Source: Sporosarcina globispora
GTDB taxonomy: Bacteria > Bacillota > Bacilli > Bacillales > Cytobacillaceae
NCBI RefSeq assembly: GCF_001274725.1
Contig: NZ_LGUF01000007.1
Location: 3,384,327 to 3,448,326, forward strand
Reading direction: 5' to 3'
DNA length: 64,000 nucleotides
In this document: in pieces, positions 44,904-54,247 of the stretch
Position numbering within the stretch: the first letter of the stretch is position 1
Layout of the letters: each line of letters begins with the position of its first letter
The notes under the pieces: model-generated
Databases searched by the model: none
What the model was told of the DNA's origin: nothing
Seen by the model: the letters and a program-made list of their open reading frames with translations, nothing else
Position numbers and translations under genes: made by a program

Positions 44904-45209
44904 AAGAAATTTGCTCCTTGAAGAAAAGTGTGCCGAGCATGTGTTTTTAATTCTGCTTTTATAAGATTTTCTTTGAGACAACTCGTGAATTCATTAGGCT
45001 CAATTAGGATGTTCATCCCAGATCTCCTTTCCGCTAGGAAATATCATAATATCAGTTTATGAGCGGAGTTAGGGAATGGAAACGGCTTAGAAAAAAACAA
45101 GCATTAACCCAGCCGTAAAAATGGATATATTATATATGGAAAAAACAAGGACTTTTCACCTGCATTTTTTAGTATGGGATTGTTTTAGTGGATATTAGCC
45201 CCATTAGTC

Positions 45210-45236
45210 ACTAAACACAGAAGATTACATATTTTA
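45210..45236 (+). promoter_or_regulatory. SigK-like promoter for the 45281 glycosyltransferase gene
   Basis: AC (45210-45211), 16 bases, CATATTTTA (45228-45236), a full -10 match. No gene is visible elsewhere in 44904-45280. Confidence 0.6.
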
Positions 45237-45280
45237 TATTGTGAGCTTGATCCTGGAACCTGTGTGTAAAAGGAGTGAAA

Positions 45281-46249
45281 ATGATGGGGAAACATAGAGG
45301 GAAAAAAGGGAGGAGAATTTTTTCCGTTAGCATGGTGAAAAATGAAGCGGATATTATTGAATCCTTTGTCAGATATCATCAGCATATTTTCGATGGAATG
45401 GTTTTTTTAGATAATATGAGCTCTGACCGAACACCTATTATTCTTGAAAGTTTAAAAGAAGAGGGGCTGCCAATCTATATTTCCTATGATATAGATCATG
45501 AATTTGATCAGAGCAAAAAGACAACTCAATTATTGCATCGAACAGCCGGACAATTTAAGCCGGATATCATTCTGCCGCTTGATGCAGATGAATTCTTAGT
45601 TTCTGCCAAGAAAAACGTGAACCCTCGTGACATTTTAAACAAGATAGATTTACAGCAGCTGCACCATATTAAATGGAGGACATATGTTCTAAACAAAAAG
45701 GAAAATAAAGATCGGCTTTTCATTCCAGAAAGGATTACTTATGCTCGTGGTGATGAACACGATAGACATCATAAAGTGATTGTCCCTTCCTATATACTAA
45801 ATAATTTTACCGGTACCCTTTCTAGTGGAAACCATAAATTTATTATAGAGCAGAGAAAAAAAAGGGTAAAAATAAATAAGATGTCAGAATTGAAACTGGC
45901 TCATTTTCCTATTAGGTCGCTGGAACAGTTCAAGTCAAAGCTGCTTGTAGCCTGGATAAATAGATTAGCGAGAAATGAAGGCAATGAATTATATCTAAAG
46001 AGATTCGTTCAAGCTATTAAAGAGGGCAAAAGTGAGTCGGAGGAAGACTTATATAAATTAGCTATAAATTACCCTTTCAAAAATGATTTAAGTGACGTTA
46101 CAATTGCTCATAACCCTGTAGATTTAACTTTATGCAAAGATATTACTTTAAAATATACCAGCAAAAATGAAGTTGATGCATTTCGTAACCTTCTGGGCAA
46201 TAGTGAAGAGCTTGCTAAAAATTTTGCTATGTTAAAGTACCAAAAATAA
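45281..46249 (+). CDS. Family 2-like glycosyltransferase (Glyco_tranf_2_4 type)
   Basis: The 322-residue protein has SVSMVKNEADIIESFVRYH and FLDNMSSDRTP at the N-terminus and LDADEFL (the metal-binding DxD-like motif) near residue 108, as in glycosyltransferases of the DUF23/GT2-like group. ATG 45281 (or 45284) follows AAAGGAG. Donor and acceptor are unknown; probably works on the spore glycan. Confidence 0.75.
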   Translation: MMGKHRGKKGRRIFSVSMVKNEADIIESFVRYHQHIFDGMVFLDNMSSDRTPIILESLKEEGLPIYISYDIDHEFDQSKKTTQLLHRTAGQFKPDIILPLDADEFLVSAKKNVNPRDILNKIDLQQLHHIKWRTYVLNKKENKDRLFIPERITYARGDEHDRHHKVIVPSYILNNFTGTLSSGNHKFIIEQRKKRVKINKMSELKLAHFPIRSLEQFKSKLLVAWINRLARNEGNELYLKRFVQAIKEGKSESEEDLYKLAINYPFKNDLSDVTIAHNPVDLTLCKDITLKYTSKNEVDAFRNLLGNSEELAKNFAMLKYQK

Positions 46250-46267
46250 ATACTCTTTAAAATTGAA

Positions 46268-46297
46268 AAAGCGTACAGTTTATGTTCGCTTTTTTTG
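46268..46297 (+). terminator. Rho-independent terminator
   Basis: AAGCG / CGCTT stem (extended AGCGtAC...GTtCGCT) followed by seven T. Confidence 0.7.
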
Positions 46298-46456
46298 TAA
46301 GTTTATTTCTTTTAACATTTGATGCCTTTATAAATATGTTCTAAATAATTGCGGGTTACAAATAAAAAGCCTAATTCCAGAATATGCAATTAATCGCCGC
46401 ATCCATTAACTATTTAAACAATCAGCAATTACCTAGTCCATATATGCGTTTGATTA

Positions 46457-46465
46457 CATATTCTA
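46457..46465 (+). promoter_or_regulatory. SigK-like -10 element for the 46510 operon
   Basis: CATATTCTA matches CATAnnnTA; no clean AC at the -35. Confidence 0.45.
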
Positions 46466-46509
46466 AAAAGAGGAAAGATCCAATCCTTTTCCAGAATGGG
46501 GAGTGAGTT

Positions 46510-48084
46510 GTGAAAGAATATCCTGAAATGAATTCGATGAAGGATTTGGAAGGCATAAATTATTTAGACCGTCATCACTCCAAGTCCTGTTACGATTTGT
46601 ATAAGTTTATGGGAAATTTCATTCCTGATTTGAAAAATAAAAACGTACTAGAGATTAGATATAAGAAGAGAAATCATCTTGAGCTGCCATTAGAGGGTAA
46701 TGAAAAATATTCGGAATTGGATAATGGCAGAAGCGACGGAGAAGCTTCAGATATCGGCTTTAGTAGGTTGCTGACAAAATATGAATACTGCGAACCCGAA
46801 AATCTGAATGAAGGCAAAACCTATGACGTCATAGTATTAAACCATATAATCGAATATACCTCAGATTTTGAAATGGAGAGCACTTGGGAAAAAATAAAAA
46901 AAACATTGAGTCCAGGCGGCTATATCATATTAAAGAATACTGTATATGACAATCTCAATCCAGTTGATGAAAATCATTCTCTGAACAATATCGAAGAGGC
47001 TAGATATCACGATCAAATCCTTGGCACCATCTTAAGAATATGCCTGAAACATGGGTTTATTGTTGCTGGTCATACTGATAATTGCTTCGGAATAGTAAAA
47101 AAAACGGAACTTCCGTTTTACAATAAGTCCCTGCAGGATATTTACCTGACCAGTTTTGAACAACTATTAAGCAAACATGGAGTGTCAAAAGTCTATTATG
47201 AAGATGAGGAGCTAGAAGAGGCTGTTCCCCGTCCGGGTCGTCTTTTAATTGGTTGTGTTACGGAGAATATCAAGAAATATAGAGACCAGACTTTAAGATT
47301 AGTACATTCTATTCGCTGGTTCGGCGGCAGCATTTCAAGAGCAGATATTTTTGTATGCATAGTAGATGATACAGAGCCGAAATTTGTAAAGGAACTAAAT
47401 AAGCTCGGAGCGTTTGTCCGAGTTGTAAAACGGTTCAGTAAGGACCATCCTCAATCAAACAAATTAAGACTGTTTGAAATTCCTGAAATAAATTTCTATG
47501 ACAGCGTTCTGCTACTGGATTGTGATACACTGGTCGTCCAAGATCCTTCACCATATATTGATGGGAAGTACTTTCAAGCAGAAATTGCAGCAGGACCTAC
47601 TGTCCCTCATTATGTTTTTAAGAGTCTATTTTCTCATTTCGGATTGAATCTGCTGCCTCTCGATTACAAAACAATCGTTACAAACACAAAAACGATGATG
47701 TATTGCAATGCTGGCGTATTATTATTCCCTAAGAAAACCCTTCAAACATTTTATCCTATATGGAAGAAATATACACTTAGTCTTATAGATAACAAGCACC
47801 TGCTAGGAAAGTATTTTAATTTTTGTGAGCAGGCCTCCTTAACATTAGCTTATGCAGATTATCCTATCCCGTTTAGAAAATTTCCGATGGAAATGAATTT
47901 CCACCTTTTTGAAAGTAAGCTTTCAAGAATAAAAGATTGTGATCCTGTTATTATTCATTATCATAACCAGATTGATGAAGATGGACTAATTATTGATAAA
48001 ACGTCCAGTTTATCGGCCAAGAATAGAATAAAGCAATTTAATGAACGTCTAATTCAATTTTACAAAAAGGAGGAGCAATCATGA
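46510..48084 (+). CDS. Methyltransferase-like plus GT8-like glycosyltransferase fusion
   Basis: The 524-residue protein begins with a SAM-methyltransferase-like domain (about 1-200): NVLEIRY (degenerate motif I), YDVIVLNHIIEY and LSPGGYIILKN. The C-terminal domain (about 240-524) is GT-A with LLDCDTLVVQDP (DxD), RPGRLLIGCVTEN, YCNAGVLLFPK and a late HYHNQ. It is paralogous over its whole length to 50734-52194. The glycine-rich SAM motif looks weak, so methylation may be lost. GTG 46510 has GGGGAGTGAG upstream. Cotranscribed with the next sulfotransferase gene. Confidence 0.75.
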   Translation: MKEYPEMNSMKDLEGINYLDRHHSKSCYDLYKFMGNFIPDLKNKNVLEIRYKKRNHLELPLEGNEKYSELDNGRSDGEASDIGFSRLLTKYEYCEPENLNEGKTYDVIVLNHIIEYTSDFEMESTWEKIKKTLSPGGYIILKNTVYDNLNPVDENHSLNNIEEARYHDQILGTILRICLKHGFIVAGHTDNCFGIVKKTELPFYNKSLQDIYLTSFEQLLSKHGVSKVYYEDEELEEAVPRPGRLLIGCVTENIKKYRDQTLRLVHSIRWFGGSISRADIFVCIVDDTEPKFVKELNKLGAFVRVVKRFSKDHPQSNKLRLFEIPEINFYDSVLLLDCDTLVVQDPSPYIDGKYFQAEIAAGPTVPHYVFKSLFSHFGLNLLPLDYKTIVTNTKTMMYCNAGVLLFPKKTLQTFYPIWKKYTLSLIDNKHLLGKYFNFCEQASLTLAYADYPIPFRKFPMEMNFHLFESKLSRIKDCDPVIIHYHNQIDEDGLIIDKTSSLSAKNRIKQFNERLIQFYKKEEQS

Positions 48085-48995
48085 CTATAAACAAATTAAA
48101 AAATCCTGTTTTCCTTGTAGGGTGTATGCGAAGCGGAACTACGATGTTTGCTGGATTGTTGGGCTCACATCCCAATATTATCCATTGTCCTTTTGAGTTA
48201 AGAAGGGTTTGGTCAAGGGAAGCAGGAGTCCCTATGGCAGCACCAAAGACATTAGATTTCAAATGTCCGCATCTAACCGAAAAGGATGTTAAACCAGGTC
48301 AGCGAGAAAAACTCTCACGCGCTTTTCTAAAAGAGATGAGAAAAAATAAGGAAAATAAAAATATTAAAAACTCTTTATTTCTCAATAAAAATCCTCATTT
48401 GGGAAACAAATTGCCATTTGTCAACGAATTATTCCCAGATGCAAAATTCATTTGGATATACCGTGATATGCCGAGTGTAGCTGCAAGCCTGAAAAAAATC
48501 CTAAACAGAGATGTGATTCATTATTGGCCAAGAAAAATAAACCCTGAAACTGTGCGATGCTGGGAATGCTTTTTTAACGGTATCCCCAATCATGTAGATT
48601 CAGACCGCTGTTTTCCTGGTGGAGATGTAAAATACTTAGCAGAATACTGGTATGAAACCAACCGAGCGATTTCAAATTTCTCCAAGTCCATTACATCGGA
48701 CCGCATTTTCCTCATAAAAGAAGAGGAATTAGTTGATCAGCCGGAAAAGATCTATGCAAAATGCCTGGAATTCCTTGGATTGCCTGCAGTTCTTCCTTTG
48801 CCCCTATTAAAACAAATAAATCCAAATCGAAATGAGTTATGGAGTAAAAGATTGAGTAAAGAAGAAATTAACAGTTTGTTTAATTTCGTAATGGAAAAGG
48901 GTGAAAATCTTAATTTTATTTTTCCGGAAGATAACCTATTCGATAAGTATAAGCAACAGCTTTATTCCAGCTTAGGAAAAGAAGATGAAATATAA
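48081..48995 (+). CDS. PAPS-dependent sulfotransferase (Sulfotransfer_3 type)
   Basis: The 304-residue protein has the 5'-phosphosulfate loop FLVGCMRSGTTMFAGLLGSHP and the 3'-phosphate site IWIYRDMPSVAASLKK. It is a Golgi-type-like P-loop sulfotransferase, here cytosolic. Its ATG overlaps the stop of the fusion glycosyltransferase, so sulfation and sugar transfer are coupled. Acceptor unknown. Confidence 0.85.
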   Translation: MTINKLKNPVFLVGCMRSGTTMFAGLLGSHPNIIHCPFELRRVWSREAGVPMAAPKTLDFKCPHLTEKDVKPGQREKLSRAFLKEMRKNKENKNIKNSLFLNKNPHLGNKLPFVNELFPDAKFIWIYRDMPSVAASLKKILNRDVIHYWPRKINPETVRCWECFFNGIPNHVDSDRCFPGGDVKYLAEYWYETNRAISNFSKSITSDRIFLIKEEELVDQPEKIYAKCLEFLGLPAVLPLPLLKQINPNRNELWSKRLSKEEINSLFNFVMEKGENLNFIFPEDNLFDKYKQQLYSSLGKEDEI

Positions 48996-49020
48996 AATAA
49001 AAAATATGTTTTTTTAAATG

Positions 49021-49048
49021 AAACCTCTGTTGTGGCAGAGGTTTTTTT
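49021..49048 (+). terminator. Rho-independent terminator
   Basis: AAACCTCTG-TTGTGG-CAGAGGTTT followed by TTTTA. Confidence 0.85.
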
Positions 49049-49103
49049 ATATTCAGGATAATCTTTTTCCTCTGGAGATTGGCTCCTAAAAGGAATTCAA
49101 AGT

Positions 49104-49149
49104 AAAAAAAGTGGATGAACCAAGTGTTTCAAACACTTGGTTCATCCAC
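49104..49149 (-). terminator. Very long perfect-stem terminator
   Basis: A 19-bp perfect stem with a one-base centre (arm GTGGATGAACCAAGTGTTT) followed on the minus strand by seven T. It ends the two-sulfotransferase operon. Confidence 0.85.
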
Positions 49150-49174
49150 ATCTAAATGCAAATCAATTTATCTA

Positions 49175-49888
49175 TTACTCAATTGCATTTGAAGATTTTA
49201 ATTGTTGTATTAACCTATTTTTTGCCCATTTATATAGCTGGATATCCAATTCATTATTAGCAATAACTTTGTTAATAATATTGGGATCAATTTCTTCCTT
49301 GCGCAATTTATTTTTCGTTTTGTTTTTTCTTACATAAGAAACATCATTCCAGTTGAACTTTTGTTTCATTAGCTCTACAGAATCATCAAACATTTCCGTT
49401 ATGCCAATTACTGAGAAATGATCTTCGAGATTTTGCATTGCTTGTTCAAGATCTGAGGGACTTAAAGTATTTTTTCCGAGTGCTCTTTTGGTTTGCATGT
49501 TGCTTGTATGAACTTTTAAGTCTGGGTGATCAATAAACTCTTCAAACAATAAGTCTTTGACAATCCCGTGCAAAGGATGATCTTTTTTGCCTAATACGTA
49601 ATAGTACATGGATATAACACGATCTATAGGTTCTCTAATCATTGTTACATAAGTACATGGCTGACTTATATGCATGTGCAGCCCAAATGATAAATGTCCA
49701 AATACAAATCGAATTTCATTTTCACTCACTATCTTTTTAAACTCAGATATTTTTCCATCCGTTATATCTTTCAAAATTTTATCCTCTGGATACTGCCTTT
49801 TAATAATTCTTTTCAGGGTCATTCCGCCTGTTTTGGGAATATGCATAAATATAAGAATACGGTCATCTGCAAGTGTATTGTTCTTCAT
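49175..49888 (-). CDS. Sulfotransferase (Sulfotransfer_2 type)
   Basis: The 237-residue protein has FMHIPKTGGMTLKRII, the PAPS-binding start of the heparan 2-O-sulfotransferase-like group, and TMIREPIDRVISMYYY as 3'-phosphate site. ATG 49888 follows AAAGGAG; the frame to 49933 adds an unsupported leader. It is a clear paralog of the next gene and is in the same operon. Confidence 0.82.
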   Translation of the reverse strand: MKNNTLADDRILIFMHIPKTGGMTLKRIIKRQYPEDKILKDITDGKISEFKKIVSENEIRFVFGHLSFGLHMHISQPCTYVTMIREPIDRVISMYYYVLGKKDHPLHGIVKDLLFEEFIDHPDLKVHTSNMQTKRALGKNTLSPSDLEQAMQNLEDHFSVIGITEMFDDSVELMKQKFNWNDVSYVRKNKTKNKLRKEEIDPNIINKVIANNELDIQLYKWAKNRLIQQLKSSNAIE

Positions 49889-49933
49889 GCTTCTTCTCCT
49901 TTGCTGAAAATTTTTTGCTGAATTCCAAATCAC

Positions 49934-50677
49934 TTACTTACTATTTCGATTTAAAAATCCCTCTAACTCCTGCTTTATACCGCTATCCAAAGCATCCAGG
50001 CGTTTCTGCAGTTTTCTCCTTGCCCAGTTGTATAACTGGATATCCAATTGATTAAGCTTTTTTATTTGTTCAATGATTTCATCGGAAAATTGAGCCTTCG
50101 TCGGGCGGTCAGCTGTGTAGTTTTTTCTTTCATAGGAAATATCACGCCATCCAAGTTCCTTTTTCATTAAGAAGATTGATTCATCGAACATCTCTGTAAT
50201 GCCAACAACCTTGTAATGCTTAGAAAGAATTTTTTTGGCTTTCTTTAAATCATTTTCATTTGGATTTAAATTACCGACTATTTTTTGTATCTGCCGATTT
50301 ACCGTGCGGCGAGCTAATTGTTTATCATTAATAAACTCTTCAAAAGTTAGTTCTTTAACTTTCTTGTGAAGAGGATGGTTTTCCTTGCGAAGATTATAAA
50401 AATACATGGAGATGACTCTATCAATGGGATCCCTAAGCATTGTGATGTATGCACACGGTTTATTGGTGTACATATGCAGTCCAAAAGGGTGGTGACCAGT
50501 TACAAATTCAATATCCTCCTTTTCAACTATATCTTTCTTAAATTGCGGAAGACTTGAAGGAAATACATTTGTCAGCATTTTTTCTTTTTCGTAATTTTTG
50601 TTTGCAATGGATCTTAGTGTCATACCTCCTGTTTTTGGGATATGAGTATGAATAATTATTTCTTTTACCTTCTCCAA
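49934..50677 (-). CDS. Sulfotransferase (Sulfotransfer_2 type), paralog
   Basis: The 247-residue protein shares HIPKTGGMTLRSIA, GHHPFGLHMYT and TMLRDPIDRVISMYFY with the downstream paralog. It starts at TTG 50677 after GAGGTGAG. Both copies lack signal peptides and act in the cytosol. Duplication followed by divergence suggests two different acceptor positions. Confidence 0.82.
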   Translation of the reverse strand: MEKVKEIIIHTHIPKTGGMTLRSIANKNYEKEKMLTNVFPSSLPQFKKDIVEKEDIEFVTGHHPFGLHMYTNKPCAYITMLRDPIDRVISMYFYNLRKENHPLHKKVKELTFEEFINDKQLARRTVNRQIQKIVGNLNPNENDLKKAKKILSKHYKVVGITEMFDESIFLMKKELGWRDISYERKNYTADRPTKAQFSDEIIEQIKKLNQLDIQLYNWARRKLQKRLDALDSGIKQELEGFLNRNSK

Positions 50678-50733
50678 AAGTTCTCACCTCTTAGTTTAGT
50701 AGTTATTAACACATAAGACTTCCAGAGATTATT

Positions 50734-52194
50734 TTATGGGCTGACTTTTTTTAACATGTTGTTAAATTCTTGAATCCGAATCCTAGCATATGGACTTTTC
50801 GTGACGTTGTGAATAAGTCCTGATTCATCAGAGCGGTGATGATAATGAATGATGACTGGATCGCATTGTTGGATTGCCAGCGAACTGCGGCCGACCAAGG
50901 GAAAGTTCATTTTCATTGGAAGTTTCTTAAATGAGACAGGGTTTTTAACAAAGGATAGTGTCAGAGAAGCCTGTTCGCAGAACTGAAAATAGTCCTTTAG
51001 AAGATGTTTATTTTTTATAAGGTCTTCAGTGTAATTCCGCCATACCGGAAAAAAAGATTTCAGGATCTCTTTTGGGAAAATCAATACACCTGCATTGCAA
51101 TACCATATTGTGGGTGCTCTTGATAAAGCCGTTGTATATGAACGATCTGGCATTTTTAAATGATAATGATCAAAAAGATCTTTGAACACTTCATGAGGAA
51201 CTGTGGCACCCGCAGCAATTTCAGCCTGAAAGTTTTTTCCGTCTATATAATTTAAAGGATCCTGGACAATAATTGTGTCACAGTCCAAAAACATGATGAT
51301 ATCATAAAAGTCAATTTCCGGCAGTTCAAAAAATCTTAATTTATTGGATTGGGGATGGTTCTGATTGAACCGCTTTACTATACGGACAAATACTCCAAAT
51401 TTCTTTAGCTCCTTTAAAAAATCATCATCTGCTCTTTCAACAATACAAACATATATATCTGCTTTTGAACTATTCCCGCCAAACCATCGAATCGATTGCA
51501 CCAGGTTTAAAGTTTGACGCTGATATTTTGGGTTGTTTTCTGTCACACATCCAATCATTAGCCTTCCGGTTCCTTGTACACTTTCCTGGTGTGAGTTTGA
51601 CTTTGGTAATGAGGATAGGTATTTATCTAAATACAACTTGTTTTTTGGTGCTGCATAATGCTTTATATCACTTCTTCGGACAAATCCATAAAATCCTTTT
51701 TTTTCTTTAGCGCATATAAAATCTTGTTTAAAAAATATTTCGAATAAGTTGCCGGGCATTTTATTGTAAAAAGGCGGGAATTTCTTATTAAAGATGTCCT
51801 TCGTATTACTTGAATAAGGGGTGTTTAATATAATATATCCACCTGGCCTAAGAATTTTTTTGATAATATCGAAGGAATTCTCCAGTTTTGGGATCATATC
51901 GAATACATAGTTTATGATAATTACATCCCAGGTCTGCTGATCAGTTTGAATGGACGAGTCTTTTAATTCAAAACTTTGAAACGATTCACCTTGGACATTT
52001 TTAGCACCTGCCGACAAAAGCATTGAACCAAAATTTTCACAGAAATTGATTGCCAAAATATTTTTACCTCTTAAATTACTGACAATGGAAAGTGTTAAAT
52101 CCAATGTTTCTTTAAGATATATATGATTTTGATCTTTATTTAATTGATTATTATCTGGAATCCGATTCAAAAGTTGAGTGTCACTGTATATCAT
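50734..52194 (-). CDS. Methyltransferase-like plus GT8-like glycosyltransferase fusion, paralog
   Basis: A 486-residue relative of 46510-48084. The N-terminal domain (about 1-190) has ILAINF (degenerate motif I), WDVIIINYVFDM and LRPGGYIILNTPY. The GT-A domain has GRLMIGCVTEN, MFLDCDTIIVQDP and WYCNAGVLIFPK. ATG 52194 is preceded by AAAGGAG; ATG 52209 is too early. Upstream is one of the best SigK-like promoters of the window. Confidence 0.75.
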   Translation of the reverse strand: MIYSDTQLLNRIPDNNQLNKDQNHIYLKETLDLTLSIVSNLRGKNILAINFCENFGSMLLSAGAKNVQGESFQSFELKDSSIQTDQQTWDVIIINYVFDMIPKLENSFDIIKKILRPGGYIILNTPYSSNTKDIFNKKFPPFYNKMPGNLFEIFFKQDFICAKEKKGFYGFVRRSDIKHYAAPKNKLYLDKYLSSLPKSNSHQESVQGTGRLMIGCVTENNPKYQRQTLNLVQSIRWFGGNSSKADIYVCIVERADDDFLKELKKFGVFVRIVKRFNQNHPQSNKLRFFELPEIDFYDIIMFLDCDTIIVQDPLNYIDGKNFQAEIAAGATVPHEVFKDLFDHYHLKMPDRSYTTALSRAPTIWYCNAGVLIFPKEILKSFFPVWRNYTEDLIKNKHLLKDYFQFCEQASLTLSFVKNPVSFKKLPMKMNFPLVGRSSLAIQQCDPVIIHYHHRSDESGLIHNVTKSPYARIRIQEFNNMLKKVSP

Positions 52195-52265
52195 AGCTTC
52201 TCCTTTCATAAATAAGTGAAATGTGTACTCGGCAAAAAGTTTCTTTTAGACATGCTACTTCCTTA

Positions 52266-52293
52266 TAGGATATGAACATTATGGATTAATTGT
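52266..52293 (-). promoter_or_regulatory. SigK-like promoter for the 50734-52194 gene
   Basis: On the minus strand ACA (52293-52291), 16 bases, CATATCCTA (52274-52266), a full match. Confidence 0.6.
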
Positions 52294-52511
52294 TATAAAT
52301 GAACAGCAATAAAAAGCCCTTTTTAATCGAACATATGTTTTGGTTGTGCAAATATTTCTTGCTATATTATTCAGCATTCCATATTAAAGTTAATTGTCCA
52401 AACTGGAAAGGGCTTTAATTCTAAACGGTCATTACTTAAGTCAAATCAATATGGGAGTAAAGCAACTCCAAATATCACACTAATGCTTTTTTAAGTAGGG
52501 AATAAGCCGTT

Positions 52512-52539
52512 ACCAAGGTGTATATGAATCCATAATCTA
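52512..52539 (+). promoter_or_regulatory. SigK-like promoter for ytdA
   Basis: ACC (52512-52514), 16 bases, CATAATCTA (52531-52539), a full match. The 380 bases 52195-52575 thus hold two divergent promoters of the same type and no gene. Confidence 0.6.
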
Positions 52540-52575
52540 AACTAAGGTTTGTTTCAAATGGAGGTGTATAGGAAA

Positions 52576-53457
52576 GTGAAAGTAAGAAAGGCGGTTATTC
52601 CTGCAGCTGGCCTTGGTACCAGACTGCTGCCATTAACCAAGGCCTTGCCAAAAGAAATGCTGCCTATAATTGATAAACCAACAATTCAGTATATTATTGA
52701 AGAAGCAGTTGAGGCAGGAATAAATGACATCATAATTGTAACAGGGAAAGAGAAAAAAGCGATTGAGGATCATTTTGATACTTCTTTTTTATTGGAACAA
52801 ACATTAAATAAAAAAGGAAAGCTAGAGGAACTGCAGGAAATAAAAAAGATTTCACAATTAGCCAATATTCATTATATCCGCCAAAGTGAGCCTAATGGAT
52901 TAGGACATGCAATTTGGTGTGCAAGAAAGTTTGTTGGAAACGAACCTTTTGCTGTTTTACTGGGAGATACTCTTGTGGAAGAAAAAAAATCCTGTCTTAA
53001 GGATATGATGGAGCTTTTTGAAAGCTGCCACAATTCCATCATAGGAATTAAGCGTGTTGAAGAAGGAGACGTGCACAAGTACGGTATTGTGGATGTTGAT
53101 AAGGGGAAAGGACCAGTTTATAATATTCACAGTTTAATTGAAAAGCCTGCAAAAGAACATGCACCATCCAATTTAGCTATTTTTGGAAGGTACATTCTTA
53201 CTCCAAAAATATTTGAGCTGCTGGATAAGCAAGAACCTGGGGTTGGGAATGAAATCCAGTTAACTGATGCAATTTCAGCTCTCCTTAATTATGAATCAGT
53301 CTATGCTCATGTTTTTAATGGCAAGAGCTATGATATTGGCGATAAATTTGGATACCTGAAAACTGTAATTGAATTTGCATTGCAGCGTGAAGATCTTGAA
53401 AATGAAGTTCTCCATTTTCTAACTGATATTGTCAGGAAGAATAGCTTGCTATCATAA
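52576..53457 (+). CDS. ytdA: UTP-glucose-1-phosphate uridylyltransferase (YtdA/GtaB-like)
   Basis: The 293-residue enzyme makes UDP-glucose: IPAAGLGTRLLPLTKALPKEMLP, VTGKEKKAIEDHFD, LGDTLVEE and GNEIQLTDAI. GTG 52576 is chosen, since GGAGGTG (52560-52566) is properly spaced. In Bacillus subtilis ytdA lies with ytcABC and serves spore polysaccharide; here the ytcA/ytcB counterparts are at 35204-37452. Confidence 0.9.
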   Translation: MKVRKAVIPAAGLGTRLLPLTKALPKEMLPIIDKPTIQYIIEEAVEAGINDIIIVTGKEKKAIEDHFDTSFLLEQTLNKKGKLEELQEIKKISQLANIHYIRQSEPNGLGHAIWCARKFVGNEPFAVLLGDTLVEEKKSCLKDMMELFESCHNSIIGIKRVEEGDVHKYGIVDVDKGKGPVYNIHSLIEKPAKEHAPSNLAIFGRYILTPKIFELLDKQEPGVGNEIQLTDAISALLNYESVYAHVFNGKSYDIGDKFGYLKTVIEFALQREDLENEVLHFLTDIVRKNSLLS

Positions 53458-53463
53458 TACAAG

Positions 53464-53500
53464 AAACACCGCCTAAATTTCGGAGCGGTGTTTTTGTTTT
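53464..53500 (+). terminator. Rho-independent terminator after ytdA
   Basis: AAACACCGC / GCGGTGTTT stem, then TTGTTTTT. Confidence 0.85.
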
Positions 53501-53566
53501 TAGAAATGTTACTATAGGGAGTTCAAATTCAGCCTTTAAAACCATAGCTTTTACCTGTGTTTTTTA

Positions 53567-54229
53567 TCAGAATTTTTTAAAATCTTTTTCTAAAAATTTC
53601 TCAACTTCTTTAAGGTTGTATCCCGCTGAATTTCCGATTTTTTCATTGAACTTTTTAACAAGCGGCTTTGGATTAGTCAGCATATCCTCAAAATAAACAT
53701 CAATTATGTTTTCAGAAGGAATACCATAGGTATGACGATAATGATAGAGGTTCTTCAAATATGGTGTTAATATTTGTGATGCATATACAATTCCCTTACG
53801 ATCCCGATTTGCCATTGAACGGACAGAAGCTTCAAATGGCCGATGTATAAATACATAAGTAATATCTGCCACTTCTTCTAATAATGGTTTCCAAACTTCA
53901 AAAGTTAATAATGTCCTGGGATCTTTTAATCCCCAAATAGGTTTAACGTTTTCAGCAAGAAAGTTCCGAATTTTAGATATTGTGGAGTTTGAAGCTTCGA
54001 TGTTTTTATTGACAGGAGGATTATTCCATGAAGCTTTGGCAGTTTGAAGTATTTCCTGATTAATTGCGACAAAGTCCATATTTTCAAAATGGCCCTTGGG
54101 GTTAAAAGGGGTTGCTGTAAGGAGCTTAGTTCCCATATGAATTCCTAGTAAGTGCATCACACCAGCAGTTGCACTAGAGCCAGAACGATGAAGGCATAAA
54201 ACCAGAAAAAGCCTGCTTTTTTTTCCCAA
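53567..54229 (-). CDS. P-loop sulfotransferase family protein
   Basis: The 220-residue protein has LVLCLHRSGSSATAGVMHLLG (PAPS loop), NPKGHFENMDFVAINQEIL and VFIHRPFEASVRSMANRD (3'-phosphate site). This is a further, distinct sulfotransferase type. TTG 54229 is better spaced from AAAGGAG than GTG 54238. It follows the CgeB-like gene by a few bases, suggesting the pair modify the same glycan. Confidence 0.75.
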   Translation of the reverse strand: MGKKSRLFLVLCLHRSGSSATAGVMHLLGIHMGTKLLTATPFNPKGHFENMDFVAINQEILQTAKASWNNPPVNKNIEASNSTISKIRNFLAENVKPIWGLKDPRTLLTFEVWKPLLEEVADITYVFIHRPFEASVRSMANRDRKGIVYASQILTPYLKNLYHYRHTYGIPSENIIDVYFEDMLTNPKPLVKKFNEKIGNSAGYNLKEVEKFLEKDFKKF

Positions 54230-54247
54230 ACTTAACACTCCTTTGAA

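Noticed and set aside
49104..49149. Perfect 19-bp inverted repeat as a transposon end or miniature element
   Set aside because: A one-base centre, a T-run on the minus strand and position right after a gene stop make it a terminator; no target duplication is seen.
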